Assembly: GCA_964538405.1 (NCBI GenBank)
Contig: CAZIET010000037.1
Coordinates: 1 to 5,289 of the forward strand
Length of the DNA: 5,289 nt
Origin: JAGVWT01 sp964538405
GTDB lineage: Archaea > Nanobdellota > Nanobdellia > Pacearchaeales > GW2011-AR1
Direction: 5' to 3'
A program made the position numbers and the translations under genes. Below the pieces are notes generated by a model. It made no database searches. It was not told the origin of the DNA and saw only the letters and a list, made by a program, of their open reading frames with translations. Shown here piece by piece: positions 1 to 4,500 of this stretch (positions are counted from its first letter, which is position 1; every line of letters begins with the position of its first letter).

Positions 1-246
1 CACATAACAGGATTCAGGCAGGACGAAAGAGTTCTTGAAAGCATTTTTGAAAGATACATCATGCCATTGACGGTGATGGGGGGAATGGCAATCGGACTTT
101 TGGCTTCTGTAACGGATTTGCTTGGAGCGTTGGTTTCTGGAACAGCAATTCTTTTAGTAATAATGATCATGTTCCAGTTCTTCCAGAACATCGCAAAGCA
201 CGAGACAGAAATGAATCCTGCAATGAGAAAGATATTTGGTGGTTAA
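1..246 (+). CDS. secY: Protein translocase subunit SecY, C-terminal fragment (5' end outside window)
   Basis: SecY is the channel-forming subunit of the Sec61/SecYEG translocon, which carries proteins across or into the cytoplasmic membrane. The frame is open from base 1 and ends at TAA 244-246, giving the last 81 residues. Residues 1-20 hold the end of the last cytosolic loop, with the GFR...ERVLE...RYI pattern of archaeal SecY. A hydrophobic helix at about 23-40 (TM9) and another at about 46-64 (TM10) follow, joined by LLGALVSGTAILL, which corresponds to the archaeal GTGTGILL turn. A short charged cytosolic tail ends in KIFGG. The ATG at 61 is internal and not a start. The stop codon is embedded in a palindromic terminator. 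The family call is firm from the TM9-TM10 pattern; upstream ribosomal protein genes would be expected but lie outside the window. Confidence 0.93.
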   Translation, partial: HITGFRQDERVLESIFERYIMPLTVMGGMAIGLLASVTDLLGALVSGTAILLVIMIMFQFFQNIAKHETEMNPAMRKIFGG

Positions 247-259
247 AAATTAATTTTTA
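244..259. terminator. Palindromic bidirectional T-run terminator between convergent genes
   Basis: TAAAAATTAATTTTTA is a perfect 16-bp palindrome filling the space between the secY stop codon (244-246, part of the palindrome) and the minus-strand stop codon (260-262). It presents five Ts in the non-template strand in both directions. Archaeal RNA polymerase terminates at such T-runs without needing a GC-rich hairpin. For secY the T-rich signal continues to about 274. Termination is inferred from sequence only. Confidence 0.6.
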
Positions 260-739
260 TTATTTCTCTTCTTCATCTTCACTTAAAAGATCTTCATCTT
301 CTTCATGTGACTCACGTATTAATTGCTCCAACCCGTCATCTATAGCTTGAACTACATCTTTTCCAACATAACTCTTCATTCCAGAATTAGCAATTCTATC
401 AAGTCTTTCTTGATAACCTTCTTCACTAGGGGCGTATACTTTAACTTGAGCATTTTCTCTATCCCCTTCATATCCGAAGTTACTTGGATTTACATTATTT
501 ACACCAATAGTGACAGCCATTATTTGTTGTTTTTTATTCATTGCTAAAATTTCATAATTATCTCCTTCTCTTCGACAATATCCTTCTACACTTAAGTCAT
601 CCTTCCTTTTTTTACCATGAAGGTTAAGCCAGACAGTATCTCCATTTACCATTGCTTCTGCAATATGGTCTTGAACATGTTTCCTTCTACCTGCTTCCCA
701 TTCTTCTTTAGTTTGTTGTTTTGGGGTATCTTCTACCAT
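260..739 (-). CDS. Small acidic protein of unknown function, antisense between secY and DUF106
   Basis: I do not recognise this 159-residue protein. It is soluble, very rich in charged residues, and has no signal peptide or membrane helix. Residues 1-30 look helical (KEEWEAGRRK onward). Residues 33-80 alternate as short strands and turns (GDTVWLNLHG, VEGYCRREGDNYEILAM, QIMAVTIGV), which could form a small beta-barrel; that is only an impression. Residues 105-142 look helical, and the tail from 146 is almost wholly Asp/Glu. There is a single Cys (55) and no recognisable catalytic motif. The start at 739 is supported by a TATA element 25 bp upstream and no better alternative. It lies opposite to its neighbours, where archaeal genomes usually keep secY and DUF106 co-directional. 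All nine Gln codons are CAA, while DUF106 and prefoldin favour CAG, so it may be a later arrival. Promoter, terminator and a full-length frame argue that it is real. Confidence 0.72.
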   Translation of the reverse strand: MVEDTPKQQTKEEWEAGRRKHVQDHIAEAMVNGDTVWLNLHGKKRKDDLSVEGYCRREGDNYEILAMNKKQQIMAVTIGVNNVNPSNFGYEGDRENAQVKVYAPSEEGYQERLDRIANSGMKSYVGKDVVQAIDDGLEQLIRESHEEDEDLLSEDEEEK

Positions 740-760
740 ATATTTTCAATAAAAACACTA

Positions 761-768
761 CTTAAAAA
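761..768 (-). promoter_or_regulatory. TATA element for the acidic ORF
   Basis: Read on the minus strand this is TTTTTAAG, preceded by ACAAGA as a possible BRE (TFB recognition element). Its centre is 25.5 bp from the ATG at 739, the spacing expected if transcription begins at the start codon. No Shine-Dalgarno sequence lies between it and the ATG. Confidence 0.6.
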
Positions 769-792
769 TCTTGTGAAATCCAATTCTCAATA

Positions 793-800
793 TTTAAAAA
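793..800 (+). promoter_or_regulatory. TATA element for the DUF106 gene
   Basis: TTTAAAAA is centred 25.5 bp before the ATG at 822, again predicting a leaderless mRNA. A nearly pure pyrimidine stretch at 804-821 fills the interval to the start codon, with no Shine-Dalgarno sequence. It lies back-to-back with the divergent TATA of the acidic ORF, about 32 bp centre to centre. Confidence 0.65.
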
Positions 801-821
801 CAACTTTTTCTTTTTCTCTTT

Positions 822-1235
822 ATGATACAAGAATGGATGACAGCACACCCAAAAACCAGCGTAATGGTCATTGGATTTTTTGTTGTATTTGTAATGACTA
901 TAGTCCAAAAATATTTTACAGACCAGAAAAGACTCAAGGAATTGAAGGCAAGGCAGAAAGAGATTCAGAAAAAGACAAGTGAAAAGAAAGGAGATGTAGA
1001 GGCATACCAAAAAGCCCAGAAAGAAAGTATGCAGGAAACCTTCCAGATCTCAATGGAGATGATGAAGCATTCATTCAAGCCATTGCTAATAACATTCTTA
1101 CCAATCCTTCTTCTTATCTGGTGGCTGAAAGGAGTCTATGTAGGAACTCCAATTGAAAGCAGCTGGATTTGGTGGTATCTTATAAGCGCAGTAGCCTCAA
1201 GCATTGTGCTGAGAAAAGTTCTTGACGTTGCTTAG
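822..1235 (+). CDS. DUF106/EMC3-like (archaeal YidC-like, Ylp1) membrane insertase
   Basis: DUF106 proteins are archaeal members of the Oxa1/YidC/EMC3/TMCO1 superfamily, which help insert membrane proteins beside or near the Sec translocon. This 137-residue protein has the expected three-helix plan: TM1 at about 12-32, a charged coiled-coil hairpin at about 34-76 (repeated KRLKELKARQKEIQKK-type heptads), then TM2 at about 85-105 and TM3 at about 114-131. The segment just before TM2 (70-84) is rich in Met (70, 78, 80, 81), resembling the flexible Met-rich cytosolic segment by which EMC3-type proteins are thought to catch substrate helices. Closeness to secY fits the common archaeal neighbourhood, although the usual adenylate kinase gene is absent here. 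It is shorter than I would expect for many archaeal homologues, with minimal tails. The start is fixed by its TATA element; no ribosome binding site is visible. Confidence 0.85.
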   Translation: MIQEWMTAHPKTSVMVIGFFVVFVMTIVQKYFTDQKRLKELKARQKEIQKKTSEKKGDVEAYQKAQKESMQETFQISMEMMKHSFKPLLITFLPILLLIWWLKGVYVGTPIESSWIWWYLISAVASSIVLRKVLDVA

Positions 1236-1240
1236 GAAAG

Positions 1241-1248
1241 TTTAAAAG
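1241..1248 (+). promoter_or_regulatory. TATA element for prefoldin alpha
   Basis: TTTAAAAG lies just after the DUF106 stop codon, with purine-rich GGAAAG directly upstream as a good BRE candidate. The centre is 25.5 bp from the ATG at 1270. Prefoldin therefore probably has its own leaderless transcript rather than relying on read-through from DUF106. Confidence 0.65.
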
Positions 1249-1252
1249 TGTC

Positions 1253-1258
1253 TTTTTT
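1253..1258 (+). terminator. Possible T-run terminator of the DUF106 transcript
   Basis: Six Ts occur 18 bp after the DUF106 stop codon, between the prefoldin TATA box and its ATG. The position would end the DUF106 mRNA before the prefoldin transcription start. It is weak evidence because T-runs are common in this AT-rich sequence. Confidence 0.35.
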
Positions 1259-1269
1259 ATCTGAATTTT

Positions 1270-1665
1270 ATGGATGAAAAGGAACAAGAATTATTGTTTA
1301 AGTTAAGTGCCTATGAACAGCAGATAAACCACTTAGGTGAGCAAGCTCAGGCAGTAGAGAAAGGAGTAAATGAACTTAGTTCCTTGACAGAAAGCCTAAA
1401 TGATTTGGTAAAATCAGAAGGAAAAGAGATTTTTGCTCCATTAGGAAGAGGTATTTTCATAAAATCGAAGGTTCTTTCAGAAGATCTGTTGGTTGATGTT
1501 GGTGGGAAAAATCTGGTAAAGAAGAACATTCCACAAACACAGGAAATGATAAAAGAGCAGATTGAAAAATTGGAAGAAATAAAGAATGAGATTGATTTAG
1601 CAATAGACAAAACAAGCAAAGAGGTTGAAAAAGTAATCAGCAACGCGAAAGAAGAAACTAACTGA
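1270..1665 (+). CDS. pfdA: Prefoldin subunit alpha (GimC alpha)
   Basis: Prefoldin is a cytosolic hexamer of two alpha and four beta subunits that captures unfolded proteins with its coiled-coil tentacles and passes them to the thermosome. This 131-residue protein has the alpha-subunit plan: an N-terminal coiled coil (about 3-50), a central beta-hairpin region (about 52-88) and a C-terminal coiled coil (about 89-128). The central block contains APLGRGIFIKSKV followed by LLVDVGGKNLVKK, matching the conserved P-L-G-x-G-x-F/Y-x-K...V-x-V-G...V-x-K pattern of alpha subunits. The length is close to the family norm. No beta-subunit gene is in the window. The stop codon TGA (1663-1665) lies inside the 3' end of the convergent isomerase gene, so its transcript probably ends in antisense to that gene; T-runs at 1714-1718 and 1729-1734 are candidate ends. 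Confidence 0.88.
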   Translation: MDEKEQELLFKLSAYEQQINHLGEQAQAVEKGVNELSSLTESLNDLVKSEGKEIFAPLGRGIFIKSKVLSEDLLVDVGGKNLVKKNIPQTQEMIKEQIEKLEEIKNEIDLAIDKTSKEVEKVISNAKEETN

Positions 1666-2476
1666 CTTTCCTTAAAAATTCCTCATAATTCAAAATTCCC
1701 AATTCAGAAACAATTTTTGTTATATATCTTTTTTCTATCTCTTCAAATGCAAAATTCCTTATCTTAAGTTGTCTTGGAGCATTATCCCATACTTCCTTTC
1801 TGTCCCTTTGTTCTATTTTCAGTTTTTCATTTGTAAACTTCCATGAATTGGCCACAACATAAACTGGAATTCTGTTTTCATGGGAGATTTTTGCAAACAT
1901 TCCGCTACCAACTTTGTTTATTACGCCATCTTTAGTAAGCGCATCAGAACCGATAATCATTTTTGTCGGCTTTTTCATTCCTTGTTCCCCATTTAAAGCA
2001 ATCATAGCTGAAGAATCAACAAACATGCAAGTTTCAATCTCGTTTCTCACAAGATCATTCGCAGTTCTTCTCCCCTGAAATAAGGGGCGCGTCTCAGTCG
2101 TATAAACGATAAACCTCTTTCCTTTTTTCTTTGCATAAATAAGCGCTTTGGTAACTGATGTTGAATGGCAATGTGTGAAAATTATGTCTCCATTTTCAAT
2201 TATTCCAGAAATATTCTCATTGATCTTGTCTTGAAAACTGTTAAGTTGAAATAAAATTTCCTTATATGATTCATTCTTTGCCCTTGACAGAATATTTTTC
2301 ATTAATGGCTCCGTAGGCCGTGAAGCAAGCAATTTTTTTACCGTGTTTTGGGTTGGGAACAATTCATAAGCAATCAACGCTGCTTTTGCGACATCATTTG
2401 CGCCCTGAATTTTTAGGCTTCTTATGTTTTCTAAAATTTTCTTAAATATTCTTTTTCTAGCCTCTTTCTTAGCCAT
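1658..2476 (-). CDS. Ribose-1,5-bisphosphate isomerase-like protein (eIF2B alpha/beta/delta fold)
   Basis: Ribose-1,5-bisphosphate isomerase converts R15P to ribulose-1,5-bisphosphate in the archaeal AMP/nucleoside salvage route, which feeds form III-type RuBisCO. Numbering from the ATG at 2476 (272 residues), the protein has an N-terminal helical domain with IRSLKIQGANDVAKAA (19-34) and RPTEPLMKNIL (53-63), then the Rossmann-like eIF2B domain with FTHCHS (100-105; Cys103), TTETRPLFQGRRTA (126-139), IIGSDAL (174-180; Asp178) and GVINKVGS. Cys and Asp in these motifs match the catalytic pair described for the Thermococcus kodakarensis enzyme. HCHS separates it from MtnA and from true aIF2B subunits. 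The frame extends to an ATG at 2539, but that lies beyond the TATA box, so 2476 is preferred. The protein is shorter than the roughly 320-residue reference, and the family's RGI(I/L)PP-like C-terminal motif is degraded to ELGILN. No phosphorylase or RuBisCO gene is nearby, so the function rests on motifs alone. Confidence 0.8.
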   Translation of the reverse strand: MAKKEARKRIFKKILENIRSLKIQGANDVAKAALIAYELFPTQNTVKKLLASRPTEPLMKNILSRAKNESYKEILFQLNSFQDKINENISGIIENGDIIFTHCHSTSVTKALIYAKKKGKRFIVYTTETRPLFQGRRTANDLVRNEIETCMFVDSSAMIALNGEQGMKKPTKMIIGSDALTKDGVINKVGSGMFAKISHENRIPVYVVANSWKFTNEKLKIEQRDRKEVWDNAPRQLKIRNFAFEEIEKRYITKIVSELGILNYEEFLRKVS

Positions 2477-2498
2477 TATATTGTGAAATGCACGAACA

Positions 2499-2506
2499 TT
2501 TAAAAA
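2499..2506. promoter_or_regulatory. Single shared TATA element driving two divergent genes
   Basis: TTTAAAAA sits almost at the middle of the 50-bp divergent region 2477-2526. On the plus strand its centre is 24.5 bp from the ATG at 2527; on the minus strand it reads TTTTTAAA and is 26.5 bp from the ATG at 2476. A purine-rich stretch, GAAAGAGAAAGAGAAT on the minus strand (2506-2521), could serve as BRE for the isomerase. GCACGAACA (2490-2498) could serve as BRE for the plus-strand gene. No second TATA candidate is visible for either gene. Confidence 0.62.
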
Positions 2507-2526
2507 TTCTCTTTCTCTTTCCGAAT

Positions 2527-3414
2527 ATGCTTGGGGCATTTATTGAATCAATCTTCAATCCAAAAAGGACAGATACTGCATTGTGGAGAATGTTTATTAT
2601 TGGGCTTATTTATTCTTCGCTTTCTGTTTTGCTTGTAAAATGGTTTTTTTCAAAAGACGCAGTATTGTATGATTATGCGGGAATGATTGTTGTCACTTTC
2701 TGTGTTTTGTTTTCGTTGCCTTTCATGTTTTATTTGATTAGGGATCAGGAAGAAAGGGACGAAAAAGTAGAGGGTTTCTTCAGTGTTTGGAGAATACACA
2801 AAGATGCTATATTTGCATTCATGTGGTTGTTCCTTGGCTTCATAGTGGCATTCTCATTTTGGTACATATATTTAGACGATCAGACTCTTTTCAACGCACA
2901 AATAGAAACATATTGTAATATAAATTCCCCAGGAAACATTNNNNNNNNNNATGACTGCCTTTCCAGGTACTCCTTTGATACGGTGGATAAAGCAGACATA
3001 ACTGGGAATGCGACAAAACAGACAAGATTCTTGGCAATTATAAGCAATAACATTTACGTAATGATCTTTACTTTAGTATTTTCTCTAATCTTTGGAGCGG
3101 GAGCCATATTTGTCCTTGCTTGGAACGCAAGTGTGATTGGCGCCGCAATAAGCATATTCACAAAATATGAAATCAGCGGGATCCCTTTGGGGGTTGCGAG
3201 ATACATGGTTCATGGTATTCCAGAAATTGCTGCTTATTTCGCTACTGCATTGGCTGGAGGGATCTTTGGAGTCGGATTGTTAAGACACGGAATAAGACAC
3301 AAAATGTTCGGAAGAATATTGGAGAATTCAGCCATGCTGTTATTCATTGCAATATTATTATTACTGTTTGCTGCAGTTATTGAGGTTTATTTGACACCAA
3401 TTCTTTTCAACTGA
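2527..3414 (+). CDS. SpoIIM-family (stage II sporulation protein M-like) membrane protein, interrupted by assembly gap
   Basis: This polytopic membrane protein belongs to the SpoIIM/DUF95 family. In Bacillus, SpoIIM works with SpoIID and SpoIIP in engulfment; in archaea, which do not sporulate, the role is unknown. Using the ATG at 2527 there are 295 residues including four unknown ones. Hydrophobic helices lie at about 22-38, 51-71, 93-115, 173-196, 199-211, 226-251 and 268-288. The family signature is in the second half: SNNIYV (173-178), FGAGAIFVLAWNASVIGAAI (189-208), then HGIPEIAAYFATALAGGI (229-246). Residues 116-165 form a polar loop with Cys130 and Cys144 flanking the gap. The frame agrees on both sides of the ten Ns only if the true gap is 1 modulo 3 in length. 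An ATG at 2488 in the same frame precedes the TATA box and is rejected as start. No ribosome binding site is seen. Confidence 0.82.
   Translation: MLGAFIESIFNPKRTDTALWRMFIIGLIYSSLSVLLVKWFFSKDAVLYDYAGMIVVTFCVLFSLPFMFYLIRDQEERDEKVEGFFSVWRIHKDAIFAFMWLFLGFIVAFSFWYIYLDDQTLFNAQIETYCNINSPGNIXXXXDCLSRYSFDTVDKADITGNATKQTRFLAIISNNIYVMIFTLVFSLIFGAGAIFVLAWNASVIGAAISIFTKYEISGIPLGVARYMVHGIPEIAAYFATALAGGIFGVGLLRHGIRHKMFGRILENSAMLLFIAILLLLFAAVIEVYLTPILFN
2941..2950. other. Assembly gap (ten Ns)
   Basis: Ten unresolved bases fall in the predicted polar loop of the SpoIIM-family gene. A run of exactly ten is a common scaffolding placeholder, so the real distance may differ. Coding sense continues in the same frame on both sides and both flanks fit one protein, so the join itself looks right. 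Confidence 0.95.
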
Positions 3415-3426
3415 TCTTTCACAAAT

Positions 3427-3434
3427 TTTAAAAG
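3427..3434 (+). promoter_or_regulatory. TATA element for the GlcNAc-1-P transferase gene
   Basis: TTTAAAAG, inside the 41-bp gap after the SpoIIM-family gene, is centred 25.5 bp before the ATG at 3456. ACAAAT precedes it as a possible BRE. The octamer and spacing equal those of the prefoldin promoter. No Shine-Dalgarno sequence is present, so a leaderless mRNA is expected. Confidence 0.65.
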
Positions 3435-3455
3435 TGCCAAATTGCAGATTATATT

Positions 3456-4463
3456 ATGAACTTATTCATCTTACTATCTTTTCTAGTTAGTTTTGTAATG
3501 GTGCTGATTTTCATGCCAATGTGGATTCAAAAGGCAAAGGCCAGAAACTTATTGTGGAATGACATGAACAAATTTGGCCATCCCAAAAATGTTGCTGCTT
3601 CCGGAGGAATTGTTGTAGTTCTTGCATTTGTTTTGGGTGTTTTGGTTTATATAGGATTTAGAACATTCATAGTAAAAGAATATGATGGGGAAGTAATAGG
3701 AACGTTTGCACTGGTTACAACACTTTTAATTCTTGGGCTTATAGGGATTATTGATGATTTATGGGGATGGACAACAAAAGGGATGGCAAAGAAATGGAGA
3801 GTTCTGCTGGCATTTTTCGCTTCAATACCTTTGATAGTAATAAATGCAGGAGTTTCTACGATGAATGTTCCTTTTTTAGGACCTGTAAATTTCGGACTTC
3901 TTTATCCCCTGTTTTTAGTCCCTGTAGGAATAGTTGGCGCCGCAAATGCGTTTAATTTTTTGGCAGGATTTAACGGATTGGAAACAACCCAGGGAATTAT
4001 TATCCTTTCATTTTTGTCATATGTGGCATACACAACAGGAAATGCTTGGATTTCTGTTGTTGGAATTATCATGGTTTCAGCTCTTCTTGCATTTTTGATT
4101 TTCAACAAATACCCTTCAAAAGTTTTTCCGGGAGATTCATTGACTTTAGGATTGGGTGCTTTGATCGCAATCATGGCTATTTTGGGAAATTTCGAAAAAA
4201 TTGCGCTTTTCATTTTTATTCCCTATTTTATTGAAACCGCATTAAAGCTAAGAGGAAAACTGGAAATGCCTTCATTCGGAAAACCAAACAAAGATGGAAG
4301 CTTGGATTTGCTTCATGAAAAAATCTACGGACTAACCCACTTATCAATATATTTTCTTAAAAAAATAAAACCCAGCAAAAAGGTCTATGAAACGGAAGTT
4401 GTTGCTGTTATCAATTTGTTCCAGATAGTTATAATTTTAATCGCCTATGTTATATTTCTTTAA
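3456..4463 (+). CDS. Polyprenyl/dolichyl-phosphate GlcNAc-1-phosphate transferase (GPT/AglH-like, glycosyltransferase family 4)
   Basis: Enzymes of this family (Alg7/DPAGT1, archaeal AglH, bacterial MraY and WecA) move a sugar-1-phosphate from a UDP-sugar onto a membrane polyprenyl phosphate, the first step of lipid-linked glycan assembly, with the active site facing the cytoplasm. The 335-residue protein has about ten hydrophobic helices, normal for the family. Motifs in order: NDMNKFGHPKN then ASGG (35-51); GLIGIIDDLWGW (94-105) with the metal/catalytic Asp pair at 100-101; NAFNFLAGFNGLETTQG (164-180), close to the NxxNxxxGxNGLE of eukaryotic/archaeal GPT and unlike the DGxDGL of MraY; and VFPGDSLTLG (223-232) with Asp227. 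The last cytosolic loop (about 264-292) has the long basic stretch seen in DPAGT1-like enzymes rather than the MraY HHH motif. A GlcNAc-type substrate is inferred, not shown. The STT3 gene follows 37 bp downstream, supporting an N-glycosylation role. Confidence 0.87.
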   Translation: MNLFILLSFLVSFVMVLIFMPMWIQKAKARNLLWNDMNKFGHPKNVAASGGIVVVLAFVLGVLVYIGFRTFIVKEYDGEVIGTFALVTTLLILGLIGIIDDLWGWTTKGMAKKWRVLLAFFASIPLIVINAGVSTMNVPFLGPVNFGLLYPLFLVPVGIVGAANAFNFLAGFNGLETTQGIIILSFLSYVAYTTGNAWISVVGIIMVSALLAFLIFNKYPSKVFPGDSLTLGLGALIAIMAILGNFEKIALFIFIPYFIETALKLRGKLEMPSFGKPNKDGSLDLLHEKIYGLTHLSIYFLKKIKPSKKVYETEVVAVINLFQIVIILIAYVIFL

Positions 4464-4471
4464 TGACTAAC

Positions 4472-4480
4472 TTTTTAAAC
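4472..4480 (+). promoter_or_regulatory. TATA element for the STT3-like gene, overlapping a T-run
   Basis: TTTTTAAAC starts eight bases after the upstream stop codon and is centred 25 bp before the ATG at 4501. Its five Ts could also end the upstream transcript. GGAG (4492-4495), five bases before the ATG, resembles a Shine-Dalgarno site. It would be transcribed only on read-through from the upstream gene, which leaves both modes of expression possible. Confidence 0.55.
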
Positions 4481-4500
4481 AAAAAACCATTGGAGATTTG

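Noticed and set aside
323..547. Plus-strand ORF of 74 codons opposite the acidic gene, and a second of 121 codons at 617-982
   Set aside because: Both read as Phe/Ser/Ile-rich antisense translations, have no promoter at the right distance, and conflict with better supported genes.
804..821. Pyrimidine tract before the DUF106 ATG, similar to 2507-2521, considered as a repeat or regulatory motif
   Set aside because: The two tracts differ in sequence, and T/C-rich spacers between TATA and start are unremarkable in AT-rich archaeal DNA; the other promoters lack it.
762..1010. Minus-strand ORF of 82 codons opposite the start of the DUF106 gene
   Set aside because: Its hydrophobic, Lys-poly-run sequence is the complement of the DUF106 coiled coil and promoter. 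There is no TATA element upstream.
1347..1643. Minus-strand ORF of 98 codons opposite prefoldin alpha
   Set aside because: Ser/Phe-rich complement of coiled-coil codons, with no family resemblance or promoter; a shadow of pfdA.
2488..2526. Upstream in-frame ATG extending the SpoIIM-family gene by 13 residues
   Set aside because: It would place the start before the only TATA element, and the extra residues are encoded by the TATA box and the pyrimidine spacer. The ATG at 2527 has the usual promoter spacing.
2477..2539. Upstream in-frame ATG (2539) extending the isomerase by 21 residues
   Set aside because: The extension runs back through the shared TATA box and into the opposite gene. The ATG at 2476 fits the promoter spacing, and the family match begins after it.
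3902..4213. ORFs in other frames inside the GlcNAc-1-P transferase gene (3761-3955, 3902-4213, 4046-4234)
   Set aside because: They overlap highly conserved active-site motifs of the real gene and show no independent start signals.
4492..4495. GGAG before the STT3-like ATG as evidence of standard ribosome-binding-site use
   Set aside because: It would be upstream of the predicted transcription start, and no other gene here has such a site, so chance is likely; kept only as a note in the promoter entry.
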